Assembly (NCBI RefSeq): GCF_002975275.1
Contig: NZ_PCOQ01000002.1
Coordinates: forward strand, 124,001-188,000
Source: Achromobacter sp. MYb9
GTDB lineage: Bacteria; Pseudomonadota; Gammaproteobacteria; Burkholderiales; Burkholderiaceae_B
DNA: 64,000 nt
Direction of reading: 5' to 3'
How positions within the stretch are numbered: the first letter of the stretch is position 1; each line of letters opens with the position of its first letter. The notes beneath the pieces are model-generated. The model was not told where the DNA came from and searched no databases. It worked only from the letters and a program-made list of their open reading frames with translations. Shown here piece by piece: positions 8,173 through 18,931 of the stretch. The translations under genes and the position numbers were made by a program.

Positions 8173-10275
8173 ATGGCCCGCAAAACCCCGATCGAGCGCT
8201 ATCGCAACATTGGTATCTCTGCGCACATCGATGCAGGGAAGACCACCACGACCGAACGTATCCTGTTCTATACCGGCGTCAATCACAAGATTGGCGAAGT
8301 GCATGATGGCGCAGCCACCATGGACTGGATGGAACAAGAGCAAGAGCGTGGCATCACCATTACGTCGGCAGCTACGACGGCGTTTTGGCGTGGCATGGCG
8401 AAGAACTATCCCGAACACCGCATCAACATCATCGACACCCCGGGGCACGTGGACTTCACCATCGAGGTGGAACGTTCCATGCGCGTCCTGGACGGTGCTT
8501 GCATGGTCTACTGCGCAGTGGGCGGCGTTCAGCCCCAGTCCGAAACCGTGTGGCGCCAAGCCAACAAGTACGGCGTGCCGCGTCTGGCCTTCGTCAACAA
8601 GATGGACCGCACCGGCGCAAACTTCTTCAAGGTCTATGACCAGCTGAAGAATCGCCTGCGCGCCAATCCCGTGCCGATCGTGATCCCGATCGGTGCCGAA
8701 GACACGTTCCAAGGCGTGGTCGACCTGGTCAAGATGAAGGCGATCATTTGGGACGAAGCCAGCCAAGGCATCAAGTTCGACTACCACGACATTCCGGCCG
8801 AGCTGGAAGGTCTGGCCAACGAATGGCGCGAAAAGCTGGTTGAAGCTGCCGCCGAATCGTCGGAAGAGCTGATGAACAAGTACCTGGAAACGGGTTCCTT
8901 GGACGAAGAAGAAATCAACCTGGCCATCCGCCAACGCACCATCGCTGGCGAAATCCAGCCGATGCTGTGCGGCACCGCCTTCAAGAACAAGGGCGTGCAG
9001 CGCATGCTGGATGCGGTCATCGACTACCTGCCTTCGCCCGTGGACATTCCCCCGGTCGACGGCATGGACGATGACGGCAATCCCGTCAAGCGCTCGGCTG
9101 ACGACGGCGAGAAGTTCTCGGCGCTGGCATTCAAGCTGATGAGCGATCCGTTCGTGGGTCAATTGACCTTCGTGCGCGTTTACTCGGGCGTCCTGAAGTC
9201 GGGCGATACGGTCTACAACCCCATCAAGGGCAAGAAGGAACGTATCGGTCGCATTCTGCAGATGCACGCGAACAACCGCGAAGAAATCAAGGAAGTGTTG
9301 GCAGGCGACATCGCCGCCGTGGTGGGTCTGAAAGACGTGACCACCGGCGAAACGCTGTGCGACATCGACTCCCACATCTTGCTCGAACGCATGATTTTCC
9401 CCGAGCCCGTGATTTCGCAGGCCGTGGAACCGAAGTCGAAGGCTGACCAGGAAAAGATGGGTCTGGCGCTGTCGCGTCTGGCTCAGGAAGATCCGTCGTT
9501 CCGCGTGCGCAGCGACGAAGAATCCGGCCAAACCATCATTTCCGGCATGGGTGAGCTTCACCTGGAAATTCTGGTCGACCGCATGAAGCGTGAGTTCGGC
9601 GTTGAAGCCAACGTCGGCAAGCCGCAAGTGGCCTACCGTGAAACCATCCGCAAGACCTGCGACGAAGTTGAAGGCAAGTTCGTCAAGCAGTCGGGCGGCC
9701 GCGGCCAGTACGGCCACGTGGTGCTGAAGGTCGAGCCGTTGCCTCCTGGCGGTGGTTTCGAATTCGTGGACGCCATCAAGGGCGGTGTGGTTCCTCGCGA
9801 ATACATCCCCGCGGTGGACAAGGGCATCCAGGAAACGCTGCCTTCGGGCGTGTTGGCTGGCTACCCGATCGTCGACGTCAAGGTCACGCTGTTCTTCGGT
9901 TCGTACCACGATGTGGACTCGAACGAAAACGCGTTCAAGATGGCCGGCTCCATGGCATTCAAGGAAGGTCTGCGCAAGGCCAGCCCCGTGCTGCTGGAAC
10001 CGATGATGGCCGTTGAAGTCGAAACGCCGGAAGACTACGCTGGTACCGTGATGGGCGATCTGTCCTCGCGTCGCGGCATGGTCCAAGGCATGGACGACAT
10101 GGTCGGTGGCGGCAAGACCATCAAGGCTGAAGTGCCCCTGGCCGAGATGTTCGGTTACGCCACGAACCTGCGTTCGCTGACGCAAGGTCGTGCCACGTAC
10201 ACGATGGAATTCAAGCATTACTCCGAGGCTCCCAAGAACGTCGCTGACGAAGTCATCGCCGCTCGGGCCAAGTAA
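8173..10275 (+). CDS. fusA: Elongation factor G
   Basis: 700 aa, full-length GTPase that drives tRNA-mRNA translocation and, with RRF, ribosome recycling. G1 is AHIDAGKT (residues 17-24), followed by the switch II motif DTPGHVD and NKMD for guanine recognition. Domains II to V follow, with [19 protein letters not shown] near the C-terminal end. The gene lies 18 bp after rpsG with an AAGGA Shine-Dalgarno site. Nothing is missing. Confidence 0.99.
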   Translation: MARKTPIERYRNIGISAHIDAGKTTTTERILFYTGVNHKIGEVHDGAATMDWMEQEQERGITITSAATTAFWRGMAKNYPEHRINIIDTPGHVDFTIEVERSMRVLDGACMVYCAVGGVQPQSETVWRQANKYGVPRLAFVNKMDRTGANFFKVYDQLKNRLRANPVPIVIPIGAEDTFQGVVDLVKMKAIIWDEASQGIKFDYHDIPAELEGLANEWREKLVEAAAESSEELMNKYLETGSLDEEEINLAIRQRTIAGEIQPMLCGTAFKNKGVQRMLDAVIDYLPSPVDIPPVDGMDDDGNPVKRSADDGEKFSALAFKLMSDPFVGQLTFVRVYSGVLKSGDTVYNPIKGKKERIGRILQMHANNREEIKEVLAGDIAAVVGLKDVTTGETLCDIDSHILLERMIFPEPVISQAVEPKSKADQEKMGLALSRLAQEDPSFRVRSDEESGQTIISGMGELHLEILVDRMKREFGVEANVGKPQVAYRETIRKTCDEVEGKFVKQSGGRGQYGHVVLKVEPLPPGGGFEFVDAIKGGVVPREYIPAVDKGIQETLPSGVLAGYPIVDVKVTLFFGSYHDVDSNENAFKMAGSMAFKEGLRKASPVLLEPMMAVEVETPEDYAGTVMGDLSSRRGMVQGMDDMVGGGKTIKAEVPLAEMFGYATNLRSLTQGRATYTMEFKHYSEAPKNVADEVIAARAK

Positions 10276-10284
10276 ATAACCCTA

Positions 10285-10313
10285 GCCAGGTCCGCTCATC
10301 CGGGCGGCCTGGC
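10285..10313 (+). other. Intercistronic hairpin between fusA and tuf
   Basis: GCCAGG (10285-10290) pairs with CCTGGC (10308-10313), with further pairing inside the loop. No T-run follows, so it is more likely an mRNA processing or stability element than a terminator. Confidence 0.45.
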
Positions 10314-10350
10314 AGATTCAAGTTTCCTTGAAAGTTAAAGGATAGAGATC

Positions 10351-11541
<1,191 letters not shown>

Positions 11542-11570
11542 TTCGGATCAAATAAGCAGCAAACAACCAG

Positions 11571-11605
11571 CGAGGGCGCTTCGTCGCCTTCGCCTCTCGT
11601 TCTTT
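11571..11605 (+). terminator. Possible attenuator between tuf and rpsJ
   Basis: CGAGGGCG pairs with CGCCTCTCG (one bulged T) across 11571-11599, followed by TTCTTT. The T-run is broken, so read-through into rpsJ is likely. rpsJ has no other clear promoter, so any termination here should be partial. Confidence 0.4.
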
Positions 11606-11615
11606 AGGAAACGCC

Positions 11616-11927
11616 ATGAAAAACCAAAAGATCCGTATCCGCTTGAAAGCTTTCGATTACAAGCTGATCGATCAATCGGCCGCTGAAATCGTCGACACCG
11701 CCAAGCGTACCGGCGCCGTTGTCCGCGGCCCGGTGCCGCTGCCGACGCGTATCCGTCGCTATGACGTCCTGCGTTCGCCGCACGTCAACAAGACGTCGCG
11801 CGACCAGTTCGAAATCCGTACCCATCAGCGCTTGATGGACATCGTTGATCCCACCGACAAGACCGTTGACGCGCTGATGCGTCTGGACCTGCCGGCCGGC
11901 GTCGACGTCGAAATCGCGCTGCAGTAA
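11616..11927 (+). CDS. rpsJ: 30S ribosomal protein S10
   Basis: 103 aa, full length. S10 is part of the 30S head and, with NusB, a transcription antitermination factor. It opens [19 protein letters not shown] and carries [19 protein letters not shown], the NusB/ribosome-facing loop. In E. coli rpsJ heads the S10 operon. Here it follows tuf by 74 bp and is cut off from rplC by a strong terminator, so it appears to belong to the str transcript. Confidence 0.99.
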   Translation: MKNQKIRIRLKAFDYKLIDQSAAEIVDTAKRTGAVVRGPVPLPTRIRRYDVLRSPHVNKTSRDQFEIRTHQRLMDIVDPTDKTVDALMRLDLPAGVDVEIALQ

Positions 11928-11968
11928 GGCGTATCGGGCCTGCTACCTTCGCCGGCAGGTTCGAAAAG

Positions 11969-12009
11969 AATGGCCGTATTCCCCCGGGAGTGCGGCCATT
12001 TTGTTTTTT
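11969..12009 (+). terminator. Intrinsic terminator after rpsJ
   Basis: Perfect 8 bp stem AATGGCCG/CGGCCATT (11969-11976 with 11993-12000), with a 16 nt loop, followed by TTGTTTTTT. This is a canonical rho-independent terminator closing the rpsL-rpsJ transcript. Confidence 0.88.
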
Positions 12010-12176
12010 GCGGCATATGGCGTTCATCCGCGCTACACGCGCCGCCCTGTCTGCGGGCAAGGCAGGTTAGCGGGCGCTTACTGTCCCGGCAGGGGCCGGT
12101 TTCAGACGTCGCCAAGAGCGCTTCATCGCAGTGTGGCAAAACGACCGCGCCACACACGCCCGAAGTGGCTAAGTGC
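12010..12176. other. Spacer between rpsJ terminator and rplC promoter
   Basis: About 170 bp with no supported gene. An open frame in phase with rplC runs through it, but it has no ribosome-binding site or recognisable protein, and it lies upstream of the promoter. Confidence 0.5.
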
Positions 12177-12206
12177 TTGTGCCGACTGGAAAAATCATGC
12201 TAATAT
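12177..12206 (+). promoter_or_regulatory. Promoter of the rplC-rpsQ operon
   Basis: -35 TTGTGC (12177-12182), an 18 bp spacer, and an extended -10 TGCTAATAT with TAATAT at 12201-12206. The element AAGTGCTTGTGC (12171-12182) that covers the -35 box recurs, with one change, at the rplN promoter (27225-27236). Confidence 0.75.
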
Positions 12207-12212
12207 GCCAAG

Positions 12213-12384
12213 CTTGCCATTTTGTGGCAAGACTGACTATGGGAACGGGATGGCGGGATGGGCTAAAACCCAACTGATCCCCCCAAATTACTCCCCGACC
12301 CAGGTTGAACATAGTCGTAGGGCAAAGGCCGTTACCTTTTGCCCGATTAGCCCCGACCAATCGCAGTCGGGAATGGAGAAAACG
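12213..12384 (+). promoter_or_regulatory. Structured 5' leader of rplC
   Basis: About 170 nt with three hairpins: CTTGCCA/TGGCAAG (12213-12219 with 12225-12231) at the predicted 5' end; GGGCAAAGG/CCTTTTGCCC (12320-12328 with 12335-12344, one bulge); and CCGAC/GTCGG (12353-12357 with 12366-12370), just ahead of the Shine-Dalgarno site. In E. coli the S10 leader is the target of L4 autoregulation. Here the comparable leader sits before rplC rather than rpsJ. The regulatory role is inference. Confidence 0.5.
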
Positions 12385-13074
12385 ATGTCGAATTCGACAC
12401 CCACGCCCGCCGCTCACCGGCTGGGGCTGGTGGGTCGCAAGGTCGGCATGACCCGCATTTTTACCGAGGAAGGTGAATCCATCCCGGTGACCGTGCTGGA
12501 CGTGTCGAACAACCGCGTGACCCAAGTTAAGTCGCAGGAAACCGACGGCTACGCCGCGATCCAAGTGACTTATGGCACTCGTCGTGCCTCGCGTGTGGTT
12601 CAGCCGCAAACGGGCCACTACGCCAAAGCCGGCGTTGAAGCCGGTAGCATCCTCAAAGAATTCCGCCTTGATCCCGCTCGCGCCGCTGAATTTGCGGCCG
12701 GTTCCGTGATCGCCGTGGAATCCGTGTTCGAAGCCGGCCAACAGGTCGACGTGACGGGCACGACCATTGGTAAAGGCTTCGCCGGTACCATCAAGCGTCA
12801 CCACTTCGGTTCGCAACGCGCTTCGCACGGTAACTCCCGTTCGCACCGCGTTCCCGGCTCGATTGGTCAAGCACAAGATCCGGGCCGTATTTTCCCGGGT
12901 AAGCGCATGGCTGGTCACCTGGGTGATGTCACCCGCACCGTTCAAAACCTCGACGTCGTTCGCGTTGACGTTGAGCGCGGCCTGCTGCTGGTCAAGGGCG
13001 CTGTCCCCGGCCACGCTGGCGCCGACATCGTCGTGCGCCCGGCCATCAAGGCCCCGGCCAAGAAGGGAGCGTAA
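12385..13074 (+). CDS. rplC: 50S ribosomal protein L3
   Basis: 229 aa. L3 binds 23S rRNA near the peptidyl transferase centre and is an early assembly protein. [20 protein letters not shown] at the N-terminus and [20 protein letters not shown] in the middle are diagnostic. The ATG at 12385 is chosen for its TGGAG Shine-Dalgarno site 6-7 bases upstream and because L3 homology begins right after it; an ATG four codons upstream overlaps that site. First gene of its own transcript here. rplD follows after 4 bp. Confidence 0.97.
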   Translation: MSNSTPTPAAHRLGLVGRKVGMTRIFTEEGESIPVTVLDVSNNRVTQVKSQETDGYAAIQVTYGTRRASRVVQPQTGHYAKAGVEAGSILKEFRLDPARAAEFAAGSVIAVESVFEAGQQVDVTGTTIGKGFAGTIKRHHFGSQRASHGNSRSHRVPGSIGQAQDPGRIFPGKRMAGHLGDVTRTVQNLDVVRVDVERGLLLVKGAVPGHAGADIVVRPAIKAPAKKGA

Positions 13075-13078
13075 GTAA

Positions 13079-13699
13079 ATGGATCTCAAGCTCCTGAACG
13101 ACCAAGGTCAGGCCGCTGCTACGTTCAGCGCGCCCGATACGATCTTCGGCCGTGACTTCAACGAAGCGCTGATTCATCAGATCGTGGTGGCTTTCCAAGC
13201 CAATGCCCGTGCCGGCAACCGCGCTCAGAAGGATCGTGCCGAAGTTAAGCACTCGACCAAGAAGCCCTGGCGCCAGAAGGGTACCGGCCGCGCACGCGCT
13301 GGTATGACTTCGTCGCCGCTGTGGCGTGGCGGTGGTCGGATTTTCCCGAACTCGCCCGAAGAGAACTTCAGCCAGAAGGTCAACAAGAAGATGTACCGCG
13401 CCGGGATCCGTTCGATCTTGTCGCAACTGGCTCGTGAAGACCGTATCGCCGTTGTCGAATCGTTCGATCTGGAATCGCCCAAGACCAAGGACGCAGCCGC
13501 AAAGCTGAAGAGCCTGGGCCTGGACTCGGTCCTGATCATCACCGACAGCGTTGATGAGAATGTTTACCTCGCCACCCGCAACCTGCCGCACGTTGCTGTT
13601 GTCGAGCCCCGTTATGCCGATCCGTTGTCGCTGGTCCACTACAAGAAAGTGCTGATCACCAAGCCGGCCATCGCTCAACTCGAGGAGATGCTGGGATGA
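13079..13699 (+). CDS. rplD: 50S ribosomal protein L4
   Basis: 206 aa. L4 lines the exit tunnel with L22 and in E. coli represses the S10 operon by acting on its leader. The tunnel-loop region is visible as [20 protein letters not shown] followed by WRGGGRIFP. It starts 4 bp after rplC and overlaps rplW by 4 bp (ATGA), so translation is probably coupled. Confidence 0.98.
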   Translation: MDLKLLNDQGQAAATFSAPDTIFGRDFNEALIHQIVVAFQANARAGNRAQKDRAEVKHSTKKPWRQKGTGRARAGMTSSPLWRGGGRIFPNSPEENFSQKVNKKMYRAGIRSILSQLAREDRIAVVESFDLESPKTKDAAAKLKSLGLDSVLIITDSVDENVYLATRNLPHVAVVEPRYADPLSLVHYKKVLITKPAIAQLEEMLG

Positions 13700-13992
13700 A
13701 CGCTGAACGCTTGATGCAAGTCATTCTGGCTCCGATCGTGACCGAAAAGGCCACGTTCGTCGCTGAGAAGAATCAGCAAGTCGCTTTCCGTGTCGTGGCT
13801 GACGCTACCAAGCCGGAAATCAAGGCTGCCGTCGAACTGCTCTTCAAGGTGCAGGTCGAGTCCGTGCAGGTCCTCAACCGTAAGGGCAAAGTCAAGCGCT
13901 TTGGCCGATTCGTTGGCCGTCGCCGTAATGAGCGCAAGGCTTACGTGTCGCTCAAGGACGGCCAGGAAATCGACTTTGCGGAGGTGAAGTAA
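13696..13992 (+). CDS. rplW: 50S ribosomal protein L23
   Basis: 98 aa, normal length. L23 sits at the tunnel exit and is the docking site for trigger factor and SRP. Contains [20 protein letters not shown] and the rRNA-binding stretch [20 protein letters not shown]. Its ATG overlaps the rplD stop (ATGA) and rplB begins directly after its stop codon. Confidence 0.98.
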   Translation: MNAERLMQVILAPIVTEKATFVAEKNQQVAFRVVADATKPEIKAAVELLFKVQVESVQVLNRKGKVKRFGRFVGRRRNERKAYVSLKDGQEIDFAEVK

Positions 13993-14820
13993 ATGGCCCT
14001 CGTAAAAGTTAAGCCGACTTCGGCCGGCCGCCGTGGCATGGTGAAGGTTGTTAGTCCCAACCTGCACAAGGGTGAGCCCTACGCGCCGCTGCTGGAAAAG
14101 AAGACCCGTGGTTCTGGCCGTAACAACAACGGTCACATCACGATCCGCCATCGTGGCGGCGGTCACAAGCAACACTACCGCTTGGTCGACTTCCGTCGTG
14201 ACAAGGACGGTATCCCGGCGAAGGTTGAGCGTCTGGAATATGACCCCAACCGTACGGCGCACATCGCTCTGCTGTGCTACGCCGACGGCGAACGTCGTTA
14301 CATCATCGCTCCGCGTGGTCTGGAAGTGGGTGCCACTGTGCTGTCGGGCATCGAAGCCCCGATCCGCGCCGGCAACACCCTGCCGATCCGCAACATCCCG
14401 GTGGGTACGACGATTCACTGCGTCGAAATGCTGCCTGGCAAGGGTGCTCAGATGGTCCGCTCGGCTGGCGCTTCCGCCGTCCTGCTGGCTCGCGAAGGCA
14501 TCTACGCTCAGGTTCGTCTGCGCTCGGGTGAAGTTCGCCGTGTGCACATCGAATGCCGCGCCACCATTGGTGAAGTCGGTAACGAAGAACACAGCCTGCG
14601 CCAAATCGGCAAGGCCGGTGCAATGCGTTGGCGTGGTATCCGCCCGACGGTCCGTGGCGTTGCCATGAACCCGGTGGATCACCCGCACGGTGGCGGTGAA
14701 GGCCGTACCGGTGAAGCACGCGAACCGGTCAGCCCGTGGGGCACTCCGGCGAAGGGTTTCAAGACCCGTCGCAACAAGCGGACGAACAATATGATCGTCC
14801 AACGGCGCAAGCGCAAGTAA
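13993..14820 (+). CDS. rplB: 50S ribosomal protein L2
   Basis: 275 aa, full length. L2 binds domain IV of 23S rRNA and is needed for subunit joining and peptidyl transfer. Typical stretches are [20 protein letters not shown] and the C-terminal [13 protein letters not shown], which carries the conserved His near the active centre. It abuts rplW without a gap; rpsS follows after 12 bp. Confidence 0.99.
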   Translation: MALVKVKPTSAGRRGMVKVVSPNLHKGEPYAPLLEKKTRGSGRNNNGHITIRHRGGGHKQHYRLVDFRRDKDGIPAKVERLEYDPNRTAHIALLCYADGERRYIIAPRGLEVGATVLSGIEAPIRAGNTLPIRNIPVGTTIHCVEMLPGKGAQMVRSAGASAVLLAREGIYAQVRLRSGEVRRVHIECRATIGEVGNEEHSLRQIGKAGAMRWRGIRPTVRGVAMNPVDHPHGGGEGRTGEAREPVSPWGTPAKGFKTRRNKRTNNMIVQRRKRK

Positions 14821-14832
14821 GAGGCGAACACT

Positions 14833-15108
14833 ATGTCACGTTCGATCAAGAAAGGCCCGTTTGTCGATGCTCACCTGATCAAAAAGGTGGACACGGCCGT
14901 CGCGGGCAAAGACAAGAAGCCGATCAAGACCTGGTCGCGTCGTTCCACGATCCTGCCCGAGTTCATCGGTCTGACGATCGCTGTGCACAACGGCAAGCAG
15001 CATGTCCCCGTGTACATCAACGAGAACATGGTCGGTCACAAGCTGGGCGAGTTCGCGCTGACCCGTACGTTCAAGGGTCACGCCGCGGACAAGAAGGCGA
15101 AGAGGTAA
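14833..15108 (+). CDS. rpsS: 30S ribosomal protein S19
   Basis: 91 aa. S19 is in the 30S head and pairs with S13 at the A-site side. [19 protein letters not shown] and [20 protein letters not shown] are family signatures. GAGGCGAA provides the Shine-Dalgarno site. rplV follows after 3 bp. Confidence 0.99.
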   Translation: MSRSIKKGPFVDAHLIKKVDTAVAGKDKKPIKTWSRRSTILPEFIGLTIAVHNGKQHVPVYINENMVGHKLGEFALTRTFKGHAADKKAKR

Positions 15109-15111
15109 GCG

Positions 15112-15441
15112 ATGGAAACTACTGCCATTATCCGTGGGGTGCACATCTCGGCACAGAAGACCCGTCTGGTTGCGGACTTGATCCGCGGTCAGAAGGTCGG
15201 CCGTGCGCTGGAGATCCTCACCTTCTCGCCGAAGAAGGCTGCCGTCATCCTGAAGAAGGCTGTCGAGTCCGCCATCGCCAACGCCGAGCACAACGACGGC
15301 GCAGATATCGACGAACTGAAAGTCACCACGATTTTTGTGGACAAGGCTCAGTCGATGAAGCGCTTCTCCGCTCGCGCCAAGGGCCGCGGCAACCGTATCG
15401 AGAAGCAGACCTGCCATATCACGGTCAAGGTCGGAGCTTAA
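15112..15441 (+). CDS. rplV: 50S ribosomal protein L22
   Basis: 109 aa. L22 lines the exit tunnel; its long beta-hairpin ([20 protein letters not shown]) reaches the tunnel constriction where macrolides act. No insertion or deletion is evident in the loop. It lies between rpsS (3 bp) and rpsC (9 bp). Confidence 0.98.
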   Translation: METTAIIRGVHISAQKTRLVADLIRGQKVGRALEILTFSPKKAAVILKKAVESAIANAEHNDGADIDELKVTTIFVDKAQSMKRFSARAKGRGNRIEKQTCHITVKVGA

Positions 15442-15450
15442 GGAGTCACG

Positions 15451-16245
15451 ATGGGTCAGAAAATTCACCCCACTGGGTTCCGTCTCGCGGTCACCCGTAA
15501 TTGGTCCTCGCGTTGGTTCGCCGACGACAAGGCCTTTGGCACGATGCTTGCCGAAGACATTCGCGTTCGCGAGTACCTCAAGAAGAAGCTCAAGAGCGCC
15601 TCCGTTGGTCGCGTGATCATCGAGCGTCCGGCCAAGAATGCCCGCATCACCGTCTACTCGGCTCGTCCGGGCGTGGTGATCGGCAAGCGCGGCGAAGACA
15701 TCGAAAGCCTGAAGGCTGATCTGCAGCGTCTGATGGGCGTGCCCGTGCACGTCAACATCGAAGAAATCCGCAAGCCGGAAACCGATGCTCAACTGATCGC
15801 CGACTCGATCTCGCAACAGCTCGAGAAGCGCATCATGTTCCGTCGCGCAATGAAGCGCGCGATGCAGAACGCAATGCGTCTGGGTGCCCAAGGCATCAAG
15901 ATCATGAGCGCCGGCCGTCTGAACGGTATCGAAATTGCTCGCACCGAGTGGTATCGCGAAGGCCGTGTGCCGCTGCACACCCTCAAGGCCAACATCGACT
16001 ACGGCACCTCCGAAGCCCACACCACGTATGGCGTGATTGGCATCAAGGTCTGGGTCTACAAGGGCGACATGCTGGCTAACGGCGAATTGCCGCCGGAAAC
16101 CGCTGCCCCGCGCGAAGAAGAACGTCGTCCGCGCCGCGCTCCGCGTGGTGATCGTCCGGACGGTGCTCGCACCGGTCGTCCGGGTGGTCGTGGTCGTGGT
16201 GGTCCCCGCAAGGCGGACGCTGCTCCGGCGCCTGAAGGAGAATAA
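15451..16245 (+). CDS. rpsC: 30S ribosomal protein S3 with basic Gly/Arg-rich tail
   Basis: 264 aa, about 30 longer than E. coli S3. The N-terminal KH domain has the GxxG-type loop in [14 protein letters not shown]. The C-terminal domain follows, with [20 protein letters not shown]. The extra length is a C-terminal low-complexity tail from ~residue 213, rich in Arg, Gly and Pro ([22 protein letters not shown]). S3 forms the mRNA entry and helicase site together with S4 and S5. Similar tails occur in other betaproteobacteria. Confidence 0.98.
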   Translation: MGQKIHPTGFRLAVTRNWSSRWFADDKAFGTMLAEDIRVREYLKKKLKSASVGRVIIERPAKNARITVYSARPGVVIGKRGEDIESLKADLQRLMGVPVHVNIEEIRKPETDAQLIADSISQQLEKRIMFRRAMKRAMQNAMRLGAQGIKIMSAGRLNGIEIARTEWYREGRVPLHTLKANIDYGTSEAHTTYGVIGIKVWVYKGDMLANGELPPETAAPREEERRPRRAPRGDRPDGARTGRPGGRGRGGPRKADAAPAPEGE

Positions 16246-16247
16246 CC

Positions 16248-16664
16248 ATGCTGCAACCCTCTCGCAGAAAGTATCGCAAAGAGCAGAAGGGCCGCAACAC
16301 CGGTCTGGCGACCCGTGGTACCCACGTGTCGTTCGGCGAATTCGGTCTGAAGGCCACCGGCCGTGGCCGTCTGACCGCTCGCCAGATCGAAGCTGCTCGT
16401 CGTGCTATCAATCGTCACATCAAGCGTGGCGGCCGTATCTGGATTCGCATTTTCCCGGATAAGCCCATCTCGCAAAAGCCCGCCGAAGTCCGTATGGGTA
16501 ACGGTAAGGGCAATCCTGAGTACTGGGTCGCTGAAATTCAGCCCGGCAAAGTGCTCTACGAAATGGAAGGTGTGAGCGAAGAGATCGCGCGTGAAGCTTT
16601 CCGCCTGGCCGCTGCCAAGCTGCCGATTTCGACCACGTTCGTCGCGCGTCATATCGGTGCTTAA
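16248..16664 (+). CDS. rplP: 50S ribosomal protein L16
   Basis: 138 aa. L16 contacts the A-site tRNA elbow and organises the peptidyl transferase centre. [19 protein letters not shown] and [20 protein letters not shown] are diagnostic, including the conserved basic loop with Arg that is hydroxylated in some bacteria. It begins 2 bp after rpsC with an AGGAG site inside the rpsC end. Confidence 0.98.
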
Positions 16665-16675
16665 GGAGTACTAAC

Positions 16676-16867
16676 ATGAAAGCTAGCGAACTCCGTTCGA
16701 AAGACGCCGCCGAGCTCGGCAAAGAGCTCGAAAGCCTGCTGAAGGCACAATTCGGTCTGCGTATGCAGAAGGCCACGCAGCAACTGGCCAACACCAGCCA
16801 GCTGCGCAACGTGCGTCGCGACATTGCGCGCGTTCGTACCTTGCTGACCGAGAAGGCAGGGAAATAA
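16676..16867 (+). CDS. rpmC: 50S ribosomal protein L29
   Basis: 63 aa helical protein near the tunnel exit. The family pattern [20 protein letters not shown] and [17 protein letters not shown] is clear. It has an AGGAG site and lies between rplP (11 bp) and rpsQ (2 bp). Confidence 0.97.
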
Positions 16868-16869
16868 AC

Positions 16870-17151
16870 ATGAGCGAAACTCAAAACACCCAAGTGGCCA
16901 AGCGCCAGCGTACGCTGGTTGGCAAGGTCGTCAGCAACAAGATGGACAAGACTGTCGTTGTGCTCGTTGAGCGCCGCGTCAAGCACCCCATCTTCGGCAA
17001 GATCATCGTGCGTTCCGCGAAGTACAAGGCACACGACGAATCGAACCAATTCAACGAAGGCGATACGGTTGAAATCGCTGAAGGCCGTCCCATCTCGCGC
17101 TCGAAGTCGTGGCGTGTGGTGCGTCTGGTTGAAGCCGCACGTATCATCTAA
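16870..17151 (+). CDS. rpsQ: 30S ribosomal protein S17
   Basis: 93 aa, slightly longer than E. coli S17 because of a short polar N-terminal extension ([13 protein letters not shown]). The S17 core [20 protein letters not shown] and [15 protein letters not shown] is complete. In the usual betaproteobacterial order rplN would follow; here the transcript ends in a strong terminator and rplN lies 10.3 kb downstream. Confidence 0.98.
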   Translation: MSETQNTQVAKRQRTLVGKVVSNKMDKTVVVLVERRVKHPIFGKIIVRSAKYKAHDESNQFNEGDTVEIAEGRPISRSKSWRVVRLVEAARII

Positions 17152-17161
17152 GTAGTCATCG

Positions 17162-17220
17162 GAACGGTTCGCCGTTCTGATATAAAACGGCAAGGGCTCA
17201 TCCCCTTGCCGTTTTTTTTT
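17162..17220 (+). terminator. Double hairpin and intrinsic terminator after rpsQ
   Basis: First a GAACGG-TTCG-CCGTTC stem-loop (17162-17177) with a UUCG tetraloop. Then a 13 bp stem AAAACGGCAAGGG paired with CCCTTGCCGTTTT (17184-17196 with 17203-17215), followed by T residues to 17220. It is an excellent rho-independent terminator and closes the rplC-rpsQ operon. Confidence 0.95.
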
Positions 17221-17239
17221 GTTCCGGAGATTCAGGCCC

Positions 17240-17743
17240 ATGCAGGTAACGGACATCATGCGCAACGCCGTCAAGGCCGGCATGCTTGGCGTCGCGCTAG
17301 GCGCGGCAGCCACCGCCAGCGCGCAACCTGGCGAGTCCGGCGCGGAGGTTACCGCGGCGTCACCCGTTGACGACGCGCGCGCGGGCAAGAACGTCCTGAA
17401 TGCCGGGCCCGAGCCGCGCGTCAAGCTTCCCGCCGGATCGCGCGACCACGCGGCCATTTTTGGCACCGACGACGAGGGTGAGCAAGCCCTGGTGACGCAG
17501 GAACAGGCGTTGCAGGGGCAGCGCGATCAACTATTGCTGCTTGAGCGGTTGCTGAATCAGAAGCCCGTCGACGCCGCGACGGCGCCGCCGGCGATGATGC
17601 CGTTGAACTCGGGTTCCACGATGCGGCCTTTGGCGCCCACGCCGAGCGGATCGCAGCTTGACCGCGGCAAGATCGACGAAATGCAGCGTCGCATCGACAG
17701 CATGCGGCGCGAAGCCGACACGCTGCGCCAGAGCGGCAAATAG
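17240..17743 (+). CDS. Small exported protein of unknown function
   Basis: 167 aa. Start ATG 17240, with GGAGA 9 bases upstream. The N-terminus looks like a signal peptide (MRNAVKAGMLGVALGAAATA, cleavage after ASAQ). The rest is low in hydrophobic residues, with two segments likely to be helical and coiled-coil forming (QEQALQGQRDQLLLLERLL and IDEMQRRIDSMRREADTLRQ). I do not recognise a family. It stands alone between the rpsQ terminator and the convergent livM gene, with no obvious promoter of its own; it could be fed by read-through of the terminator. Confidence 0.6.
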   Translation: MQVTDIMRNAVKAGMLGVALGAAATASAQPGESGAEVTAASPVDDARAGKNVLNAGPEPRVKLPAGSRDHAAIFGTDDEGEQALVTQEQALQGQRDQLLLLERLLNQKPVDAATAPPAMMPLNSGSTMRPLAPTPSGSQLDRGKIDEMQRRIDSMRREADTLRQSGK

Positions 17744-17852
17744 CGCCGTTTCTGCGCTGTTTCGCCGCGACCTGGACCGCTTGAGCAGCAAGGAGAAGTA
17801 AAGCGGTGGACGGCATGCGCGGCGTTGCCGCGCGTGCGGCCATCCCGAGCGG

Positions 17853-18920
17853 TCAGCGCCGCTGCGCCAGTTCCCGCAGCCGTCCCGCGATGCCGGTCGG
17901 AAAGTAGTAGACCGACACCACGAACAGGATCCCCAGCCACAGCAGCCAGCGGTCCGGTTCGAACAGCAGAGCCAGCGGTGTCACGCCCGACACGGCATCG
18001 TGGATCACGTGCAGGCCATCTTGCAGATAGCTTTGCGCGAACACGAACAGGCTGGCGCCGACCACCGCGCCATACATGGTTCCCATGCCGCCGATCACGA
18101 GCATCAGCAGGATGTTCAGCATGATCTCGAACGACAGCGACGTATCCGGACCGTTGTAGCGCAGCCAAAGCGCGTACATGGCGCCGGCCAGCGTGGCGAA
18201 GCCGGCGGCGAGCAGATTGGACAGGCTGCGGTACAGCACGGTGCGGTAGCCGATCGCCTCGGCGCGGAAAGGATTCTCGCGGATGGCTTGCAGTACGCGG
18301 CCGAACGGGGAATTCACGATGCGCAGCAGCATCAGGAACAACAAGACGCAGACCGCGGCGATCAGGTAATACGTGATGATGCGGCCGTCGACCGTGATGC
18401 CGAACAGGGGCTCCGACAGCGGGCGGAACGCGGGCCGCAACACCTGGGGGACTTTGAAGTTCAGGCCGTCTTCGCCACCGGTCAGGTCCGACAGCTGCGA
18501 CACCAGCGTCTGGAAGGCCGCCGCGACGGCCAGCGTGATCATTGCGTAGAAGATGGCGCGCACGCGCAGGCTGGCCAGGCCGATCAGTAGGGCGAAAGCC
18601 AGCGACACCGCCAGCGCGCCGCCCACGCCCGCGAACACGGCGGCCCAGCCGGGTTCCATCCGGATGCTGGCGATCGCCACGCCATAGGCGCCGATGCCGA
18701 AGAACATGGTGTGCGCAAAGCTCACGATGCCTGTGTAGCCCAGCAGCAGATCGTAGCTGGCCACCAGGATCACGAACACCAGGATCTTGGCAGCCACCGC
18801 CAGCGATTTGGGGCCGGGAAAGAGGAAGGGTGCGGCGGCAAGCAAGGCGACGACCGTGATCAGCACCAGTGCCAGGACGGTGCTGCGTGGCGGGTCGCCG
18901 GAGAGCAGGCGAAAAGACAT
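17853..18920 (-). CDS. livM: Branched-chain amino acid-type ABC transporter permease LivM
   Basis: 355 aa integral membrane protein with about nine hydrophobic helices. The LivM signature LLGYTGIVSFAHTMFFGIGA and the coupling-helix region RAIRENPFRAEAIGYR are present. The start at 18920 (TAGGAA site) matches the hydrophobic N-terminus; upstream in-frame sequence belongs to livH in another frame. Last gene of the minus-strand operon hydrolase-binding protein-livG-livF-livH-livM. HAAT-family transporters of this type import branched-chain amino acids, but also amides and aromatic acids, so the substrate is open. Confidence 0.92.
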   Translation of the reverse strand: MSFRLLSGDPPRSTVLALVLITVVALLAAAPFLFPGPKSLAVAAKILVFVILVASYDLLLGYTGIVSFAHTMFFGIGAYGVAIASIRMEPGWAAVFAGVGGALAVSLAFALLIGLASLRVRAIFYAMITLAVAAAFQTLVSQLSDLTGGEDGLNFKVPQVLRPAFRPLSEPLFGITVDGRIITYYLIAAVCVLLFLMLLRIVNSPFGRVLQAIRENPFRAEAIGYRTVLYRSLSNLLAAGFATLAGAMYALWLRYNGPDTSLSFEIMLNILLMLVIGGMGTMYGAVVGASLFVFAQSYLQDGLHVIHDAVSGVTPLALLFEPDRWLLWLGILFVVSVYYFPTGIAGRLRELAQRR

Positions 18921-18931
18921 GTTGGCGATTC

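Noticed and set aside
7558..10218. 886-codon open frame on the minus strand opposite fusA and rpsG
   Set aside because: It is the antisense image of strongly conserved genes; long antisense frames are common at this GC content, and the translation is His-rich low-information sequence with no domain.
12001..12384. N-terminal extension of about 128 codons in frame with rplC
   Set aside because: It overlaps the terminator T-run and the promoter, has no ribosome-binding site, and L3 homology begins only at 12385.
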